DNA from: Candidatus Omnitrophica bacterium CG02_land_8_20_14_3_00__42_8
Lineage (GTDB): Bacteria > Omnitrophota > Gorgyraeia > Gorgyraeales > Gorgyraeaceae
Assembly: GCA_002780805.1 (NCBI GenBank)
Contig: PEUD01000031.1
Location: 1 to 13,885 of the forward strand
Direction: 5' to 3'
Length of the DNA stretch: 13,885 bases
The first letter of the stretch is position 1. Every line of letters starts with the position of its first letter. The position numbers were made by a program, and so were the translations under genes. Under the pieces are notes generated by a model, which saw nothing but the letters and a program-made list of their open reading frames with translations, was not told the origin of the DNA and searched no databases. Positions 1-7,718 of the stretch are shown here, piece by piece.

Positions 1-90
1 AACAATGCTTCAGAGCCATTGGGCAAAATTTTGGGTGGGGGCAAAATTTTGCCTGAAAAAAGAACAAAAAATCAAAAATGTCAGGGAGCG
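1..90. repeat. Left arm of a 90-bp perfect inverted repeat
   Basis: Bases 1-90 are the exact reverse complement of 9294-9383, with no mismatch. Matching stops abruptly at the inner edge (91-93 differ from the complement of 9293-9291). The outer edge cannot be judged because the window begins at base 1, so the true arm may be longer. The arm contains two copies of GGCAAAATTTTG-type sequence: a stem at 22-33 pairs with 42-53 around an 8-base G-rich loop, and 40-53 is itself a perfect 14-bp palindrome. An A-rich stretch follows at 55-79. No gene starts in it. Confidence 0.95.
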
Positions 91-201
91 AATTTTAGTT
101 TAAAATAAGCCCTTTAGTGGTAAAATATATATGATTAATATTCCCTATATAAGTGGTATTATTATAATACCACCTGCATAATATAAAGTCAAGGAGGAAA
201 A
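91..201 (+). promoter_or_regulatory. Promoter and leader of the eleven-gene island operon
   Basis: This is the only sizeable non-coding stretch inside the repeat-bounded block, so it is the likely promoter of the whole operon. A perfect TATAAT lies at 163-168, inside a palindromic operator (153-173). No good -35 box is spaced correctly; 141-146 (TTCCCT) is only a weak match. A strong ribosome binding site AAGGAGG (191-197) precedes the ATG at 202. The word GTGGTA occurs at 117-122 and again at 153-158, 36 bp apart, and may be an upstream half-site. The promoter call is inference from sequence pattern. Confidence 0.6.
153..173. promoter_or_regulatory. Perfect 21-bp palindrome, probable operator
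   Basis: The sequence reads GTGGTATTA, a 3-base centre, then TAATACCAC. All ten base pairs match around a single central T. It covers the TATAAT at 163-168 and lies about 30 bp ahead of the first gene, which encodes a small XRE-type DNA-binding protein. A dimeric repressor bound here would block RNA polymerase, so the simplest model is negative autoregulation of the operon by its first product. The symmetry is seen directly; the bound protein is inferred. Confidence 0.7.
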
Positions 202-405
202 ATGTTATCTAAGAGAGTGAAGGAGTTACGCAAACAAAAAGGTTGGACTCAGCAAAAATTAGCAGAGAATGCAGGATTAGCTTTCAATACGATTACTAAG
301 ATAGAACAGAGCCTCGCGGAGCACCCTAATCTTAAAACATTACTCAAGTTGGCAGATGCTTTTGGCGTTAGCTTAGATGAATTGGTAGGCAGAAAAACAA
401 AATAA
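202..405 (+). CDS. Small XRE/Cro-type helix-turn-helix regulator
   Basis: This 67-residue protein is essentially a single HTH_3/XRE domain. It contains LRKQKGWTQQKLAENAGLA (recognition region about residues 9-27), then TITKIEQ and LLKLADAFGVSLDELVG, the usual fourth and fifth helices of this family. No second domain is present, so it probably senses no ligand through a separate module and may simply bind DNA as a dimer. The start is supported by AAGGAGG at 191-197. It is the first gene of the operon, 2 bp ahead of the hydrolase gene, and a perfect palindrome overlaps its promoter. It is probably an autorepressor that controls the downstream genes. The family is clear; the target is inferred. 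Confidence 0.9.
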   Translation: MLSKRVKELRKQKGWTQQKLAENAGLAFNTITKIEQSLAEHPNLKTLLKLADAFGVSLDELVGRKTK

Positions 406-407
406 AA

Positions 408-1142
408 ATGATTAAGGCAATAGTTGAATCATGGGATAAGACAAAGATTGCTGTAAATCACTTTAAGCAAGAAGGGAGAAACGCTGTTATTATTATTTGT
501 CATGGTTTTTCAATGTCCAAGGATGCAAAACCATTTTTAGACCTCTCAAATGATTTGTTTGAGTTGTGTGACGTTATCGCAATGGACCAAAGAGGGCACG
601 GGGGTAGCGGTGGCACTTTTCTATTCTCTCATGTAGAGCACAAAGATATTAAGGCAGTTATCGATTATGCAAAACAATACTACAATCATCTCTATTTAAT
701 GGGTTTTTCATTAGGGGCAGCTTCTTGCATTATTGAAGCGGAGAGAAATAAGAATGTGGATGGTTTGATTGTGGTAAGTCCACCGGTTAGTTTTGAGAAG
801 ATTGAAAATAGATTTCTAGATAAAGGCGCTCTTCTACCGGGAATTCAAAAGTTTGGTATTCATACAATTAAATTAAGAATAGGCAATATTTTCTCAAGAA
901 AAATCAATCCTATTGATGTTGTCGATCAAATTTCCCCTATTCCACTCTTAATCATTCAAGGAGAAAAGGATCCCATTATTTTTAAGCACCATGCAGAGAA
1001 ATTATACAATAAAGCAAAAGAGCCTAAAAAAATTATCATAGTAAAGGATGGACTTCACGCCGAAGAGCTATATAGACGAACGCCAAAAGAATTTTTGAAT
1101 ATTTGCGCTTCGTGGTTAAGAGAAATCAACGCAATAAAATAA
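408..1142 (+). CDS. Alpha/beta hydrolase (serine hydrolase/lipase-like)
   Basis: This 244-residue alpha/beta hydrolase-fold protein belongs to the serine aminopeptidase S33/monoacylglycerol lipase-like group. The oxyanion motif CHGFS is at 31-35, DQRGHGGSGG at 60-69, the nucleophile elbow GFSLGA at 99-104 (Ser101), the acid in GEKDPI (Asp188), and the catalytic His in GLHAEELY (His217). The triad is therefore complete. There is no signal peptide, so it is cytoplasmic. It starts 2 bp after the regulator stop with no good ribosome binding site, which suggests translational coupling. The substrate cannot be told from sequence; an ester, thioester or acyl-lipid would fit the neighbourhood of a prenyltransferase and radical SAM enzymes. 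Confidence 0.88.
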   Translation: MIKAIVESWDKTKIAVNHFKQEGRNAVIIICHGFSMSKDAKPFLDLSNDLFELCDVIAMDQRGHGGSGGTFLFSHVEHKDIKAVIDYAKQYYNHLYLMGFSLGAASCIIEAERNKNVDGLIVVSPPVSFEKIENRFLDKGALLPGIQKFGIHTIKLRIGNIFSRKINPIDVVDQISPIPLLIIQGEKDPIIFKHHAEKLYNKAKEPKKIIIVKDGLHAEELYRRTPKEFLNICASWLREINAIK

Positions 1143-1160
1143 TTATTTAGGGATGAATAA

Positions 1161-2015
1161 ATGACTTTATTGCAAAAAGTTATTATCTTGGCAAATAAAC
1201 TTTTAAGTCGAAGACGCGACAAAGAAATCTATAGAAAAGATTTTGATACCTCTGCGGAAGAATACGATACTGCTATTACAAGGAAAATGCTTGGGAAATT
1301 CACTGAAGATATTCTTAAAGAATTGGAGTATAGGCGTGGAATGCGTTGCATTGATTTAGGCTGCGGTACCGGACATGCCACGGAAATAATTAATAGTCAT
1401 GTTGGTTCCAATGGTTTGGTTATCGGATATGATATTTCTGAATCTATGCTCGAAATTGCCAGAGAGAGACTCAAAAACTCATTAAGCGCTAAGTTCTTTA
1501 ATAAAGACATGCTCCTTGCTTTGCGTGAGCAAGAAGCAGATTCTGTTGATCTGATAACCGCTTTTTGGGCGCTTGGATATAGTGAACCTAATAAAGTATT
1601 AAGAGAAGTCTCGCGAGTTCTTGTCCCTGGTGGTCAAGTTGCTGTACTTGTTAATACGCAGGAGTCTCTTTGCGAATTACAAAAACTTGTTTCTAAAATA
1701 CTCATCTGGCATCCTTTTGTTCTAAATTATATTCCTCCTATTAATTTTCCTTCAAATATCAGAAGTTTTCGTTTGATGGTAGATAAAGCGGGTTTGAAAA
1801 TAAAGTCTCTTCGTGAAGAATCATGCGAACAGTCTTTTGATTCAGGAGAGTTACTTGTTTCCTGGATGAAGACCTCAGGTCCCTGTGCAGGATTTAGAGG
1901 TGCTTTAAAGGAAAATCGCCGCGATTTTGTTTTTGATAAAATCAGAGAGATAGTTAACCATAGTGGTGGGATTAGATTAACTTTTCGATTCCTATATTTT
2001 GTAGGGACAAAATGA
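1161..2015 (+). CDS. Class I SAM-dependent methyltransferase (UbiE-like)
   Basis: The 284-residue protein has a Rossmann-type methyltransferase domain. Motif I is IDLGCGTGHA (about 64-73), the acidic residue that binds the SAM ribose is in GYDISESML (Asp91), and LREVSRVLVPGGQV at 147-160 is the usual motif after strand 4. The N-terminal stretch EEYDTAITRKM resembles the UbiE/COQ5 quinone and small-molecule methyltransferases, but this is not enough to assign a substrate. About 100 residues at the C-terminus are variable and probably shape substrate binding. An AGGGA precedes the start. The last bases overlap the next ORF by 4 (ATGA at 2012-2015), so it is co-translated with the SPASM enzyme and may act on the same molecule. 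Confidence 0.88.
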   Translation: MTLLQKVIILANKLLSRRRDKEIYRKDFDTSAEEYDTAITRKMLGKFTEDILKELEYRRGMRCIDLGCGTGHATEIINSHVGSNGLVIGYDISESMLEIARERLKNSLSAKFFNKDMLLALREQEADSVDLITAFWALGYSEPNKVLREVSRVLVPGGQVAVLVNTQESLCELQKLVSKILIWHPFVLNYIPPINFPSNIRSFRLMVDKAGLKIKSLREESCEQSFDSGELLVSWMKTSGPCAGFRGALKENRRDFVFDKIREIVNHSGGIRLTFRFLYFVGTK

Positions 2016-3166
2016 TAACTAAGAGAAATAATCATACAGGAAATCGAATTCAATTAAAGGCAAAAGTAATGATTCGCTGCCAGGATGCCCTATTAAAAAC
2101 GTTTGGGAAAGCCAAATCCGGTTCGCGTTTACGATCTATTGTTCAGAACTTCTCAAAGCGTTTTGTCGGAGGGTATCCTTATGTTATTAAGTTAGACGTT
2201 ATAGATAAATGTAATCTTAATTGTAAAATGTGTTATGCGAGAAATGCTGGATGTGAGGTACCGTTAAAGAATATCCTGCATATGCTTAGGCAATTCGATA
2301 GAGTCCCTATACGTTTGGACTTATTAGGTGGAGAGCCTCTCTTAAGAGAAGACATTTTCGAGATTGTGCGATATGCGAAATCAAATACAGCTATTCAAGA
2401 AATAGTATTATATACAAATGGTACATTAGCAACCAAAAGCCTTACAAAAAATCTTTTTGATGCTGGGCTTGATAAAGCAATTGTTACGTTGGTTTCTCTT
2501 ACTCCACATAAACACGATGATTTTACTAAGGTTCCTGGTTCTTGGAATAAAACAGTCTCCGGAATCAACAATTTCGTAAAGGCCGGGATAAAGACTTATA
2601 CTTTTACGGCTCTCCATGCAGAAAATATACAAGATTTTAATAATATTTACGAATTTGTTACGGATCAGTTAAAAGTGACGCCGCTCTTCTATCAATATAT
2701 ACCACAAAAATCAAACGATCCATTATTAGCGCCATTGGACTTATGGAATAAAGCTAAGCATAAAGTTCTTTGTGAGTATCGGCCGCACCATTTTGATTAT
2801 ATTAAAGAAATACTGACATTTTGTGGCCGGTTATGTTTGGGCGGTTATTACTCGCTTTCTATAAAGACCGATGGTACTGTTACTCCATGCCCATTTATGT
2901 ACGATGTTCCTCTTGGCAACGCCTTAATGCAGAATATTTGGGATATCTTTGCAAGGCGATTTGATTCTCCAGAGTTTTGTGAATTTATGCAACTTCCAGA
3001 AGAATGTAGCAACTGTTCTTACAAGGATTTTTGTGGAGGTGGCTGTAAAGCAGGCAATAAAATTCTTTTTGGAAGTTATACAAAAAAAGACTACCGCTGC
3101 CTAGGACCATGGCAAGAAACAGTATCTTCACAAGAGTTACCTAATAAAATTCCGAGTTTTTTCTAA
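2012..3166 (+). CDS. Radical SAM protein with full C-terminal SPASM domain
   Basis: The 384-residue enzyme has the radical SAM cluster motif CNLNCKMC (Cys67, Cys71, Cys74) and the LGGEPLLRED motif about 30 residues further on. The C-terminus carries a complete SPASM cysteine set: a Cys in GRLC, TVTPCPF, then CSNC-x5-CGGGC (spacing CX2C-X5-CX3C) and a final DYRC. Two auxiliary iron-sulfur clusters are therefore expected. Proteins of this layout (PqqE, AnSME, sactionine and other peptide-maturing enzymes) usually modify peptides or proteins, but some act on small molecules. The start at 2012 overlaps the methyltransferase stop; Met20 (2069) is an alternative, since the first 50 residues are outside the core fold. 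The substrate is unknown. Confidence 0.9.
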   Translation: MITKRNNHTGNRIQLKAKVMIRCQDALLKTFGKAKSGSRLRSIVQNFSKRFVGGYPYVIKLDVIDKCNLNCKMCYARNAGCEVPLKNILHMLRQFDRVPIRLDLLGGEPLLREDIFEIVRYAKSNTAIQEIVLYTNGTLATKSLTKNLFDAGLDKAIVTLVSLTPHKHDDFTKVPGSWNKTVSGINNFVKAGIKTYTFTALHAENIQDFNNIYEFVTDQLKVTPLFYQYIPQKSNDPLLAPLDLWNKAKHKVLCEYRPHHFDYIKEILTFCGRLCLGGYYSLSIKTDGTVTPCPFMYDVPLGNALMQNIWDIFARRFDSPEFCEFMQLPEECSNCSYKDFCGGGCKAGNKILFGSYTKKDYRCLGPWQETVSSQELPNKIPSFF

Positions 3167-3176
3167 CTCTTTGAGG

Positions 3177-3207
3177 TATAATGATATATTAAAAAAGGAG
3201 GTGCGGG
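3177..3207 (+). promoter_or_regulatory. Possible internal promoter (-10) and strong RBS
   Basis: A perfect TATAAT occurs at 3177-3182 in the 41-bp gap between the SPASM gene and the lipoprotein gene. It is followed by a near-consensus ribosome binding site AAAAGGAGGTG (3193-3203) five bases before the ATG at 3208. No clear -35 is seen at the right distance. This is the strongest ribosome binding site in the block, so the lipoprotein may be made in larger amounts than its neighbours. The ribosome site is convincing; the promoter is only possible. Confidence 0.4.
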
Positions 3208-3984
3208 ATGCAAAGGAAACAGATATGGGTATTATTTAGCGTTTGCATTCTTTTGGTGATTGCAGGATGCGCCGAAAGAATCAAACCAGTTGAGATTAGG
3301 CATCTTTACAGCCGAGGCAAAGTAGATAATCTTACTTCTCAAGAATTAATGTTGGAACAAACTTTAAATGAGGCTGCTAAAATTGATGCTGCCAAGAAGT
3401 ATGCACAAGGGATGTTTGATGTTGCTTACATTATTGCTACGGAACATCCTGATTTAGGCTTTACAGTTTACTTGAAAGGAAATGAGGTTGTAGTTGAAAG
3501 AGGGCTTGATACTTCTAAAGAGCCGACCTTGGTAATACCATTGTATGACGATGCGATTATGAATATCAAGCGATTCTTTGAAGATGGCGTAGTTGATGCA
3601 AGAGAAGAATTTTTGATAGTAAATGGAGTATTCAAGCCAGCATGGGAAGCTTCTTACCGCATACCTGAAATGCAGAGCCGATGGATTAGAAAGTTTATGA
3701 AATTGGATGGGTTAATGCACGTTGTGCTTCTCAATAAGAATAATTATGAATATCAAGGGAAAGTGGTAAAGAATGAGCTTTCAGTTGTGCGTGCAAGCAA
3801 TCAATGGTTGATTTTTGATGGCTTAGAAGGAATACCTGATTCTCGCATGGAATTAGCTGCTAAAGATTCAGTAGCAATGTATAAGCTTATAATGAGGGAT
3901 TTAAAGCTCGCTAAATCTATTAAAGAAAAAATGAAGATAATGTCTGAATTTGAAAAGATCAGGAAACGTTGTTTAGTAAAGTAA
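3208..3984 (+). CDS. Lipoprotein, possibly with an SCP2-like lipid-binding domain
   Basis: The 258-residue protein begins with a classic lipoprotein signal: MQRK, a hydrophobic core, then LVIAGC with the lipidated Cys at 21. It should be anchored to a membrane facing the periplasm. The mature part (about 60-140) has the pattern of a hydrophobic strand, VVVERGLDTSKEP, TLVIPLYDDAIMNIKRFFEDG, then FLIVNGVFKP. This recalls the SCP2 sterol-carrier fold, in which a domain binds lipid, but the match is by eye and weak. The C-terminal third is helical and Lys-rich. It has the best ribosome binding site of the block. In an operon with a prenyltransferase it could hold or carry a hydrophobic product. 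Function is not established. Confidence 0.75.
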   Translation: MQRKQIWVLFSVCILLVIAGCAERIKPVEIRHLYSRGKVDNLTSQELMLEQTLNEAAKIDAAKKYAQGMFDVAYIIATEHPDLGFTVYLKGNEVVVERGLDTSKEPTLVIPLYDDAIMNIKRFFEDGVVDAREEFLIVNGVFKPAWEASYRIPEMQSRWIRKFMKLDGLMHVVLLNKNNYEYQGKVVKNELSVVRASNQWLIFDGLEGIPDSRMELAAKDSVAMYKLIMRDLKLAKSIKEKMKIMSEFEKIRKRCLVK

Positions 3985-4007
3985 TTTAATTACTACAAAA
4001 ATTTGGT

Positions 4008-4856
4008 ATGTTGGCAATATTAAAGGCATTCAGATTAGGAAAAGTACTGTCTATTCTCTTAGGCGTGCTAACTATCTCTATATACGCTTTTGGCGCCGTT
4101 AGTTATTTACAAGATAGGGCTATCCAGCTAAGAGTGGGTATTGGTTTGATTTCTATCTTTTTGCTAACGTGTGCCGGTTACTTGATGAATGACTATTACG
4201 ATATCAAAAGTGATTCAATAAATAGGCCTCAAAGAATACCGCTCAAAGAGCTGATTTCTGAGAAGAATATCAAGAGACTCTTTATCGGTTTTTTTCTTGT
4301 TGGTTTGATAGCTGCTCTATGGGTAAATTTGAAGTTTTTCAGCCTAATAATTTTGGATCTAGCCATCTTAATATTCTATAACGTGTATTCTAAAAGGCTT
4401 TACCTTTTTAAAGCCGTGATTGTTTCATTACTTGTTGTTTCGATTTATCCCTTATCATTAGCTTTAACATCCGGGGGCTACCCGTCATTACGCAGAGATT
4501 CATTATTTGTTTTTCCTATATGGTTGTTTCTTATAATTCTGGCTTATGAGATTGCTGAGGATATTGTAGGTATGCAAGGCGATAAGGAAGAAGGCGGAAA
4601 TACATTGCCGATTATGATTGGAGCAAAGAAAGCAAGAAATCTTGCGACATTAATCGCTTTAATATCCACGCCCATAGCATTTATACCTTATTTTAAGGGA
4701 ATGTGCGGGACAGTTTATCTTATAGGCGCATTATTAACCTTGCCCATCTTTATTGGTTGTATGTTCTTTAAAGAAAAGACACTATCAATAGGATTATTGT
4801 TTTATGTTAGAGCAATAACTTTTTTTTCACTGGTTGATATAATCTTAATAAAGTGA
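4008..4856 (+). CDS. UbiA-family membrane prenyltransferase
   Basis: The 282-residue polytopic membrane protein has the two Asp-rich signatures of UbiA prenyltransferases. The first is NDYYDIKSDSINRPQR (61-76, with Asn61, Asp62, Asp65, Asp69), which binds the Mg-diphosphate. The second is EDIVGMQGDKEEGGNTLP. About seven to nine hydrophobic helices can be drawn. The phrases SINRPQR and GDKEEGGNTLPIMIG resemble members that prenylate glycerol-linked lipids (DGGGP synthase type) or make quinones and chlorophylls, so the prenyl acceptor is uncertain. The second motif lacks one usual Asp (IVGM where IEDxEG is common). It lies 23 bp after the lipoprotein gene with no obvious ribosome binding site. 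The reaction is transfer of an isoprenoid chain in the inner membrane. Confidence 0.9.
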   Translation: MLAILKAFRLGKVLSILLGVLTISIYAFGAVSYLQDRAIQLRVGIGLISIFLLTCAGYLMNDYYDIKSDSINRPQRIPLKELISEKNIKRLFIGFFLVGLIAALWVNLKFFSLIILDLAILIFYNVYSKRLYLFKAVIVSLLVVSIYPLSLALTSGGYPSLRRDSLFVFPIWLFLIILAYEIAEDIVGMQGDKEEGGNTLPIMIGAKKARNLATLIALISTPIAFIPYFKGMCGTVYLIGALLTLPIFIGCMFFKEKTLSIGLLFYVRAITFFSLVDIILIK

Positions 4857-4863
4857 AATAACT

Positions 4864-6090
4864 ATGCAACACATAACTGGATTTAAGAAATACTTATTTT
4901 TGCTGAAGGGATTCAATAAGGAAATTTTGAATCTTCCTTTGAGCTTTTTATCTTTTATGGTTAAACAAATGAAGTATGAGAAATTTACAGTGCATTCCAG
5001 TAGGATATTTATTAATACAATTTATACTCCCTTTCCATCTCCTAGTTATGTGACTGCCCTGAAATGTTTTAATAGGTTATCTAAAGGCAGGATGAGTCCG
5101 TTTTCTGCATATATATCTGTGACTGATAGATGTCATTTGAATTGCTGGCATTGCAGTAATACCAGTGCTGAAAAGTCTAAAGATTTAGCACTTACAGACT
5201 TAACGAAAGTAATCCGGGAGCTGCAAGATTTTGGTGTTTCCTGCATTGGTTTCACGGGTGGAGAACCAAGTTTAAGAGATGATTTAGAAAAATTAGTTAG
5301 TTCGGTGGACAACCGTTCTTTCTCTATTCTATTTACGTCAGGATATCTAATAAACGCGGATCGAGCAAGAGCCTTAAAAGAAGCTGGCCTTACAGCAATT
5401 GTCGTAAGTCTTGATAGCCATAATAAAGAAGAGCACAATAAGAAAAGGCAATCAGAAAAAGCATTTGACGATGCTATTTTGGCAATCGAAAATTCGCTCA
5501 AAGCAGGAATTTATACTGCTATATCATGCGTTATCAGTAAAGAAATGCTGCACTCAGAGAAAATATATGAATTTATTAGCTATGTAGGAAAGCTTGGCGT
5601 GCATGAGATAAGGATATTAGAGCCAAAGCCATGCGGCAGGCTACTGAATAGCGCATTTGAAGATTTTACTGAACAAGACAAAAGCAAAATCAGAGAATTG
5701 CAGTATGAGATTAATACGAAAAAAGACTTACCCAAGATTATGGCATTAGCACATATCAATTCAGTAAATAATTATGGATGTAACGCTGGCAGGACACATC
5801 TTTATATTAATGCTAATGGTGAGGTTTACCCTTGTGATTTTTCGCCGATATCATTTGGGAATATACTCAATGAGCCTTTTGAGGTAATATACAATAAGAT
5901 GGTAAAACATTTCCCCAAACCATCAAACGGCTGCATTATTTCGTCGATTTATAAGAATATAATAGCAGATGGCATTGATATTAACGCATTGCCTATTCGT
6001 GATGAAAATAAGATAGAACGTCTTTTAGGCCATATTGGCAAAAGACCGGTGCCGAAATTATTTTCGGCGCTCGGATTCAAGGAGGGCTAA
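4864..6090 (+). CDS. Radical SAM protein with a reduced SPASM/twitch-like C-terminus
   Basis: The 408-residue enzyme has a roughly 80-residue N-terminal extension, then CHLNCWHC (Cys90, Cys94, Cys97) binding the SAM cluster, and TGGEPSLRDD. The C-terminus has NYGCNAGRTHLYINANGEVYPCDFSPISFGNIL and a later SNGCII. These cysteines could bind one auxiliary iron-sulfur cluster, but the CX2CX5CX3C block of a full SPASM domain is missing. The middle of the protein (FTSGYLI, VVSLDSHNKEEHNKKR) is typical of the family. The gene starts 7 bp after the prenyltransferase stop and ends 1 bp before the next gene. Its substrate is unknown. The difference from the first radical SAM enzyme argues for a separate chemical step. 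Confidence 0.88.
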   Translation: MQHITGFKKYLFLLKGFNKEILNLPLSFLSFMVKQMKYEKFTVHSSRIFINTIYTPFPSPSYVTALKCFNRLSKGRMSPFSAYISVTDRCHLNCWHCSNTSAEKSKDLALTDLTKVIRELQDFGVSCIGFTGGEPSLRDDLEKLVSSVDNRSFSILFTSGYLINADRARALKEAGLTAIVVSLDSHNKEEHNKKRQSEKAFDDAILAIENSLKAGIYTAISCVISKEMLHSEKIYEFISYVGKLGVHEIRILEPKPCGRLLNSAFEDFTEQDKSKIRELQYEINTKKDLPKIMALAHINSVNNYGCNAGRTHLYINANGEVYPCDFSPISFGNILNEPFEVIYNKMVKHFPKPSNGCIISSIYKNIIADGIDINALPIRDENKIERLLGHIGKRPVPKLFSALGFKEG

Positions 6091-6091
6091 A

Positions 6092-6493
6092 ATGCAAACA
6101 GGGCATAATGTTTTAAAATGGGTTATTGCTGTTATCTCAGCAGCTATCGGAGGTTTCTTTGGGCTATTTGGTGGTCCGGTGAGCGCTACCGTAGGTGTTA
6201 TTAGCGGTCTTTTGGTTGGCTATTGTTATGTCCATTTTACTTTAAAGATCAAAAGCCGGTATGCTTTATTAAGAATCTTTCTGGGAACACTCAATGGAAC
6301 TTTAGCTGGTCTAATATCCGGTATCTCAGTGCATATACCTAATCTTTTCGTTCAACAAAAACATGGATTATTCGGAAGTGGCGGCGGCGCAATATCAACA
6401 GGTGCAATATTCGGCGTTGTTATAGGAACAGTCTTTGGATTTATCGGAGCATGTATTATAGCTTCTATACCAAGGGAAAAAGAAAGTGAATAG
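6092..6493 (+). CDS. Small Gly-rich integral membrane protein, unknown function
   Basis: The protein has 133 residues with about four hydrophobic segments (roughly 8-27, 28-49, 59-80 and 99-125). They are dense in Gly, as in AAIGGFFGLFGGPVSATVG and FGSGGGAISTGAIFGVVIG. Such glycine-zipper helices pack closely in membranes. I recognise no family. The start is set by GGAGGG at 6081-6086, directly ahead of ATG 6092; a longer frame from 6035 would add 19 residues lying wholly inside the preceding radical SAM gene and lacks this signal. Its last 8 bases overlap the start of the third radical SAM gene. It could be a small membrane scaffold, pore or transporter subunit, but nothing in the sequence fixes this. 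Confidence 0.75.
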   Translation: MQTGHNVLKWVIAVISAAIGGFFGLFGGPVSATVGVISGLLVGYCYVHFTLKIKSRYALLRIFLGTLNGTLAGLISGISVHIPNLFVQQKHGLFGSGGGAISTGAIFGVVIGTVFGFIGACIIASIPREKESE

Positions 6494-7718
6494 AACATTC
6501 TTAAGAAATATAGAGAGTCTTTGCCCTCTTTGCTTAGAAGAGGTAAAGGCGCAATTATTCTTAGAAGATGGCCAAGTAACCATCAGTAAGACGTGTATCG
6601 AGCATGGTTCATTTTCTGATGTTGTAGATCCAGATAGTAATCTATATTTACGGACAATTTCAAAAAGACAAAAACGGCATAATCCTTATGGTTTGGTTTT
6701 GCCGATTACTACAAGGTGTAATTTGAGATGCAAGTGGTGTTATCTCCCCGATAAAAATATTGAATTCGATGCAGAAAAAATCAAGAGCATTATTGATAAT
6801 TGCCATCATCGCTTTATTGTGTTCTCCGGAGGAGAACCTACTCTCAGGAAAGAGTTACCGGAATTGATAACCTATGTCAGAAGACGCTATCCAAATAAAT
6901 TTACAGTTCTATTGACCAATGGGTTAAAACTTGCAGAAAAAAGCTATGTGAAGGAATTAAAAGACGCAGGGCTTCAATACGTTATTTTATCTCTGAATGG
7001 CTTTCGCCAAGAAACACATCAGCATATCAGTAATCAAGATTTAACTGAGCCCAAGAAAAAGGCCTTAAAAAATCTTAAGAAATTTAACATCTGGACTATT
7101 CTCTCAATGACCTTAGTTAAAGGTCTAAATGAAGAGGAGTTTGTAAAGATATACCAATATGGCTTAAGAAATATACAATTTATAAGACAGATTAGGTTAA
7201 GAAATGTGTCAGAAGTCGGATTGTATAAAAAAGATAGCCATATTTATCTATCTGATATGTTGAAACTTGTTTCAAAGGCTACAAGCCTTTCTATTGATGA
7301 GATGTGCCATAATAATTTAACGGCTAACGGTCTTTTTAATACAGGCAATTACTTTGTTTTGGATATTTTTAAGGCTCTAAAAAAGAGATATGCTCATAGC
7401 TCGTGGGGAAGCTTAAGATTCTGGTCACATTGCGTTAAGCTGATGGGTATTTTTAATACATTGAGAATGTTCTTTGAGCCTTTTCAGCCCAAAGAAACAC
7501 GGCTAATGTTTCGAATTGAAATTTTTTCCTGGCCGGCAGCTTCAAATATAGACTTATCTGAATGTAGACTCTTTTGTATTGACCATGTAACAAATGAAGG
7601 CGAAATTTTACCCTTTTGGGAAGCCCTTTATAGAAACGATAAGCTTAGGTTGTCCAAGGAAGATGATTTTAATGACAGAATAGAAAACTTCGATCTAATA
7701 GGGTTAAAAAATTTATGA
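6486..7718 (+). CDS. Radical SAM protein with an N-terminal Cys domain (Tes-like arrangement)
   Basis: The 410-residue protein starts at GTG 6486, overlapping the membrane protein gene by 8 bases, with an AGGGAA ribosome site around 6474. Residues 11-41 form a small Cys module, CPLC (13-16), then LEDGQVTISKTCIEHGSF (Cys37). This phrase is typical of the N-terminus of the radical SAM group that includes the archaeal tetraether lipid synthase Tes. The SAM-cluster motif is CNLRCKWC (Cys78, Cys82, Cys85), followed by FSGGEPTLRKE. A full SPASM set is absent; the C-terminus has only scattered cysteines (ECRLFC). In Tes the enzyme joins lipid chains by carbon-carbon bonds. Whether this protein does similar chemistry is inference from a short N-terminal resemblance and the nearby prenyltransferase. 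Confidence 0.87.
   Translation: MNRTFLRNIESLCPLCLEEVKAQLFLEDGQVTISKTCIEHGSFSDVVDPDSNLYLRTISKRQKRHNPYGLVLPITTRCNLRCKWCYLPDKNIEFDAEKIKSIIDNCHHRFIVFSGGEPTLRKELPELITYVRRRYPNKFTVLLTNGLKLAEKSYVKELKDAGLQYVILSLNGFRQETHQHISNQDLTEPKKKALKNLKKFNIWTILSMTLVKGLNEEEFVKIYQYGLRNIQFIRQIRLRNVSEVGLYKKDSHIYLSDMLKLVSKATSLSIDEMCHNNLTANGLFNTGNYFVLDIFKALKKRYAHSSWGSLRFWSHCVKLMGIFNTLRMFFEPFQPKETRLMFRIEIFSWPAASNIDLSECRLFCIDHVTNEGEILPFWEALYRNDKLRLSKEDDFNDRIENFDLIGLKNL

Noticed and set aside
1727..2053. Minus-strand frame opposite the methyltransferase
   Set aside because: It is a shadow of a well-supported gene; the translated sequence is low in family character.
6035..6091. Longer N-terminus for the Gly-rich membrane protein
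   Set aside because: The added residues lie inside the second radical SAM gene and the good GGAGGG site serves ATG 6092.
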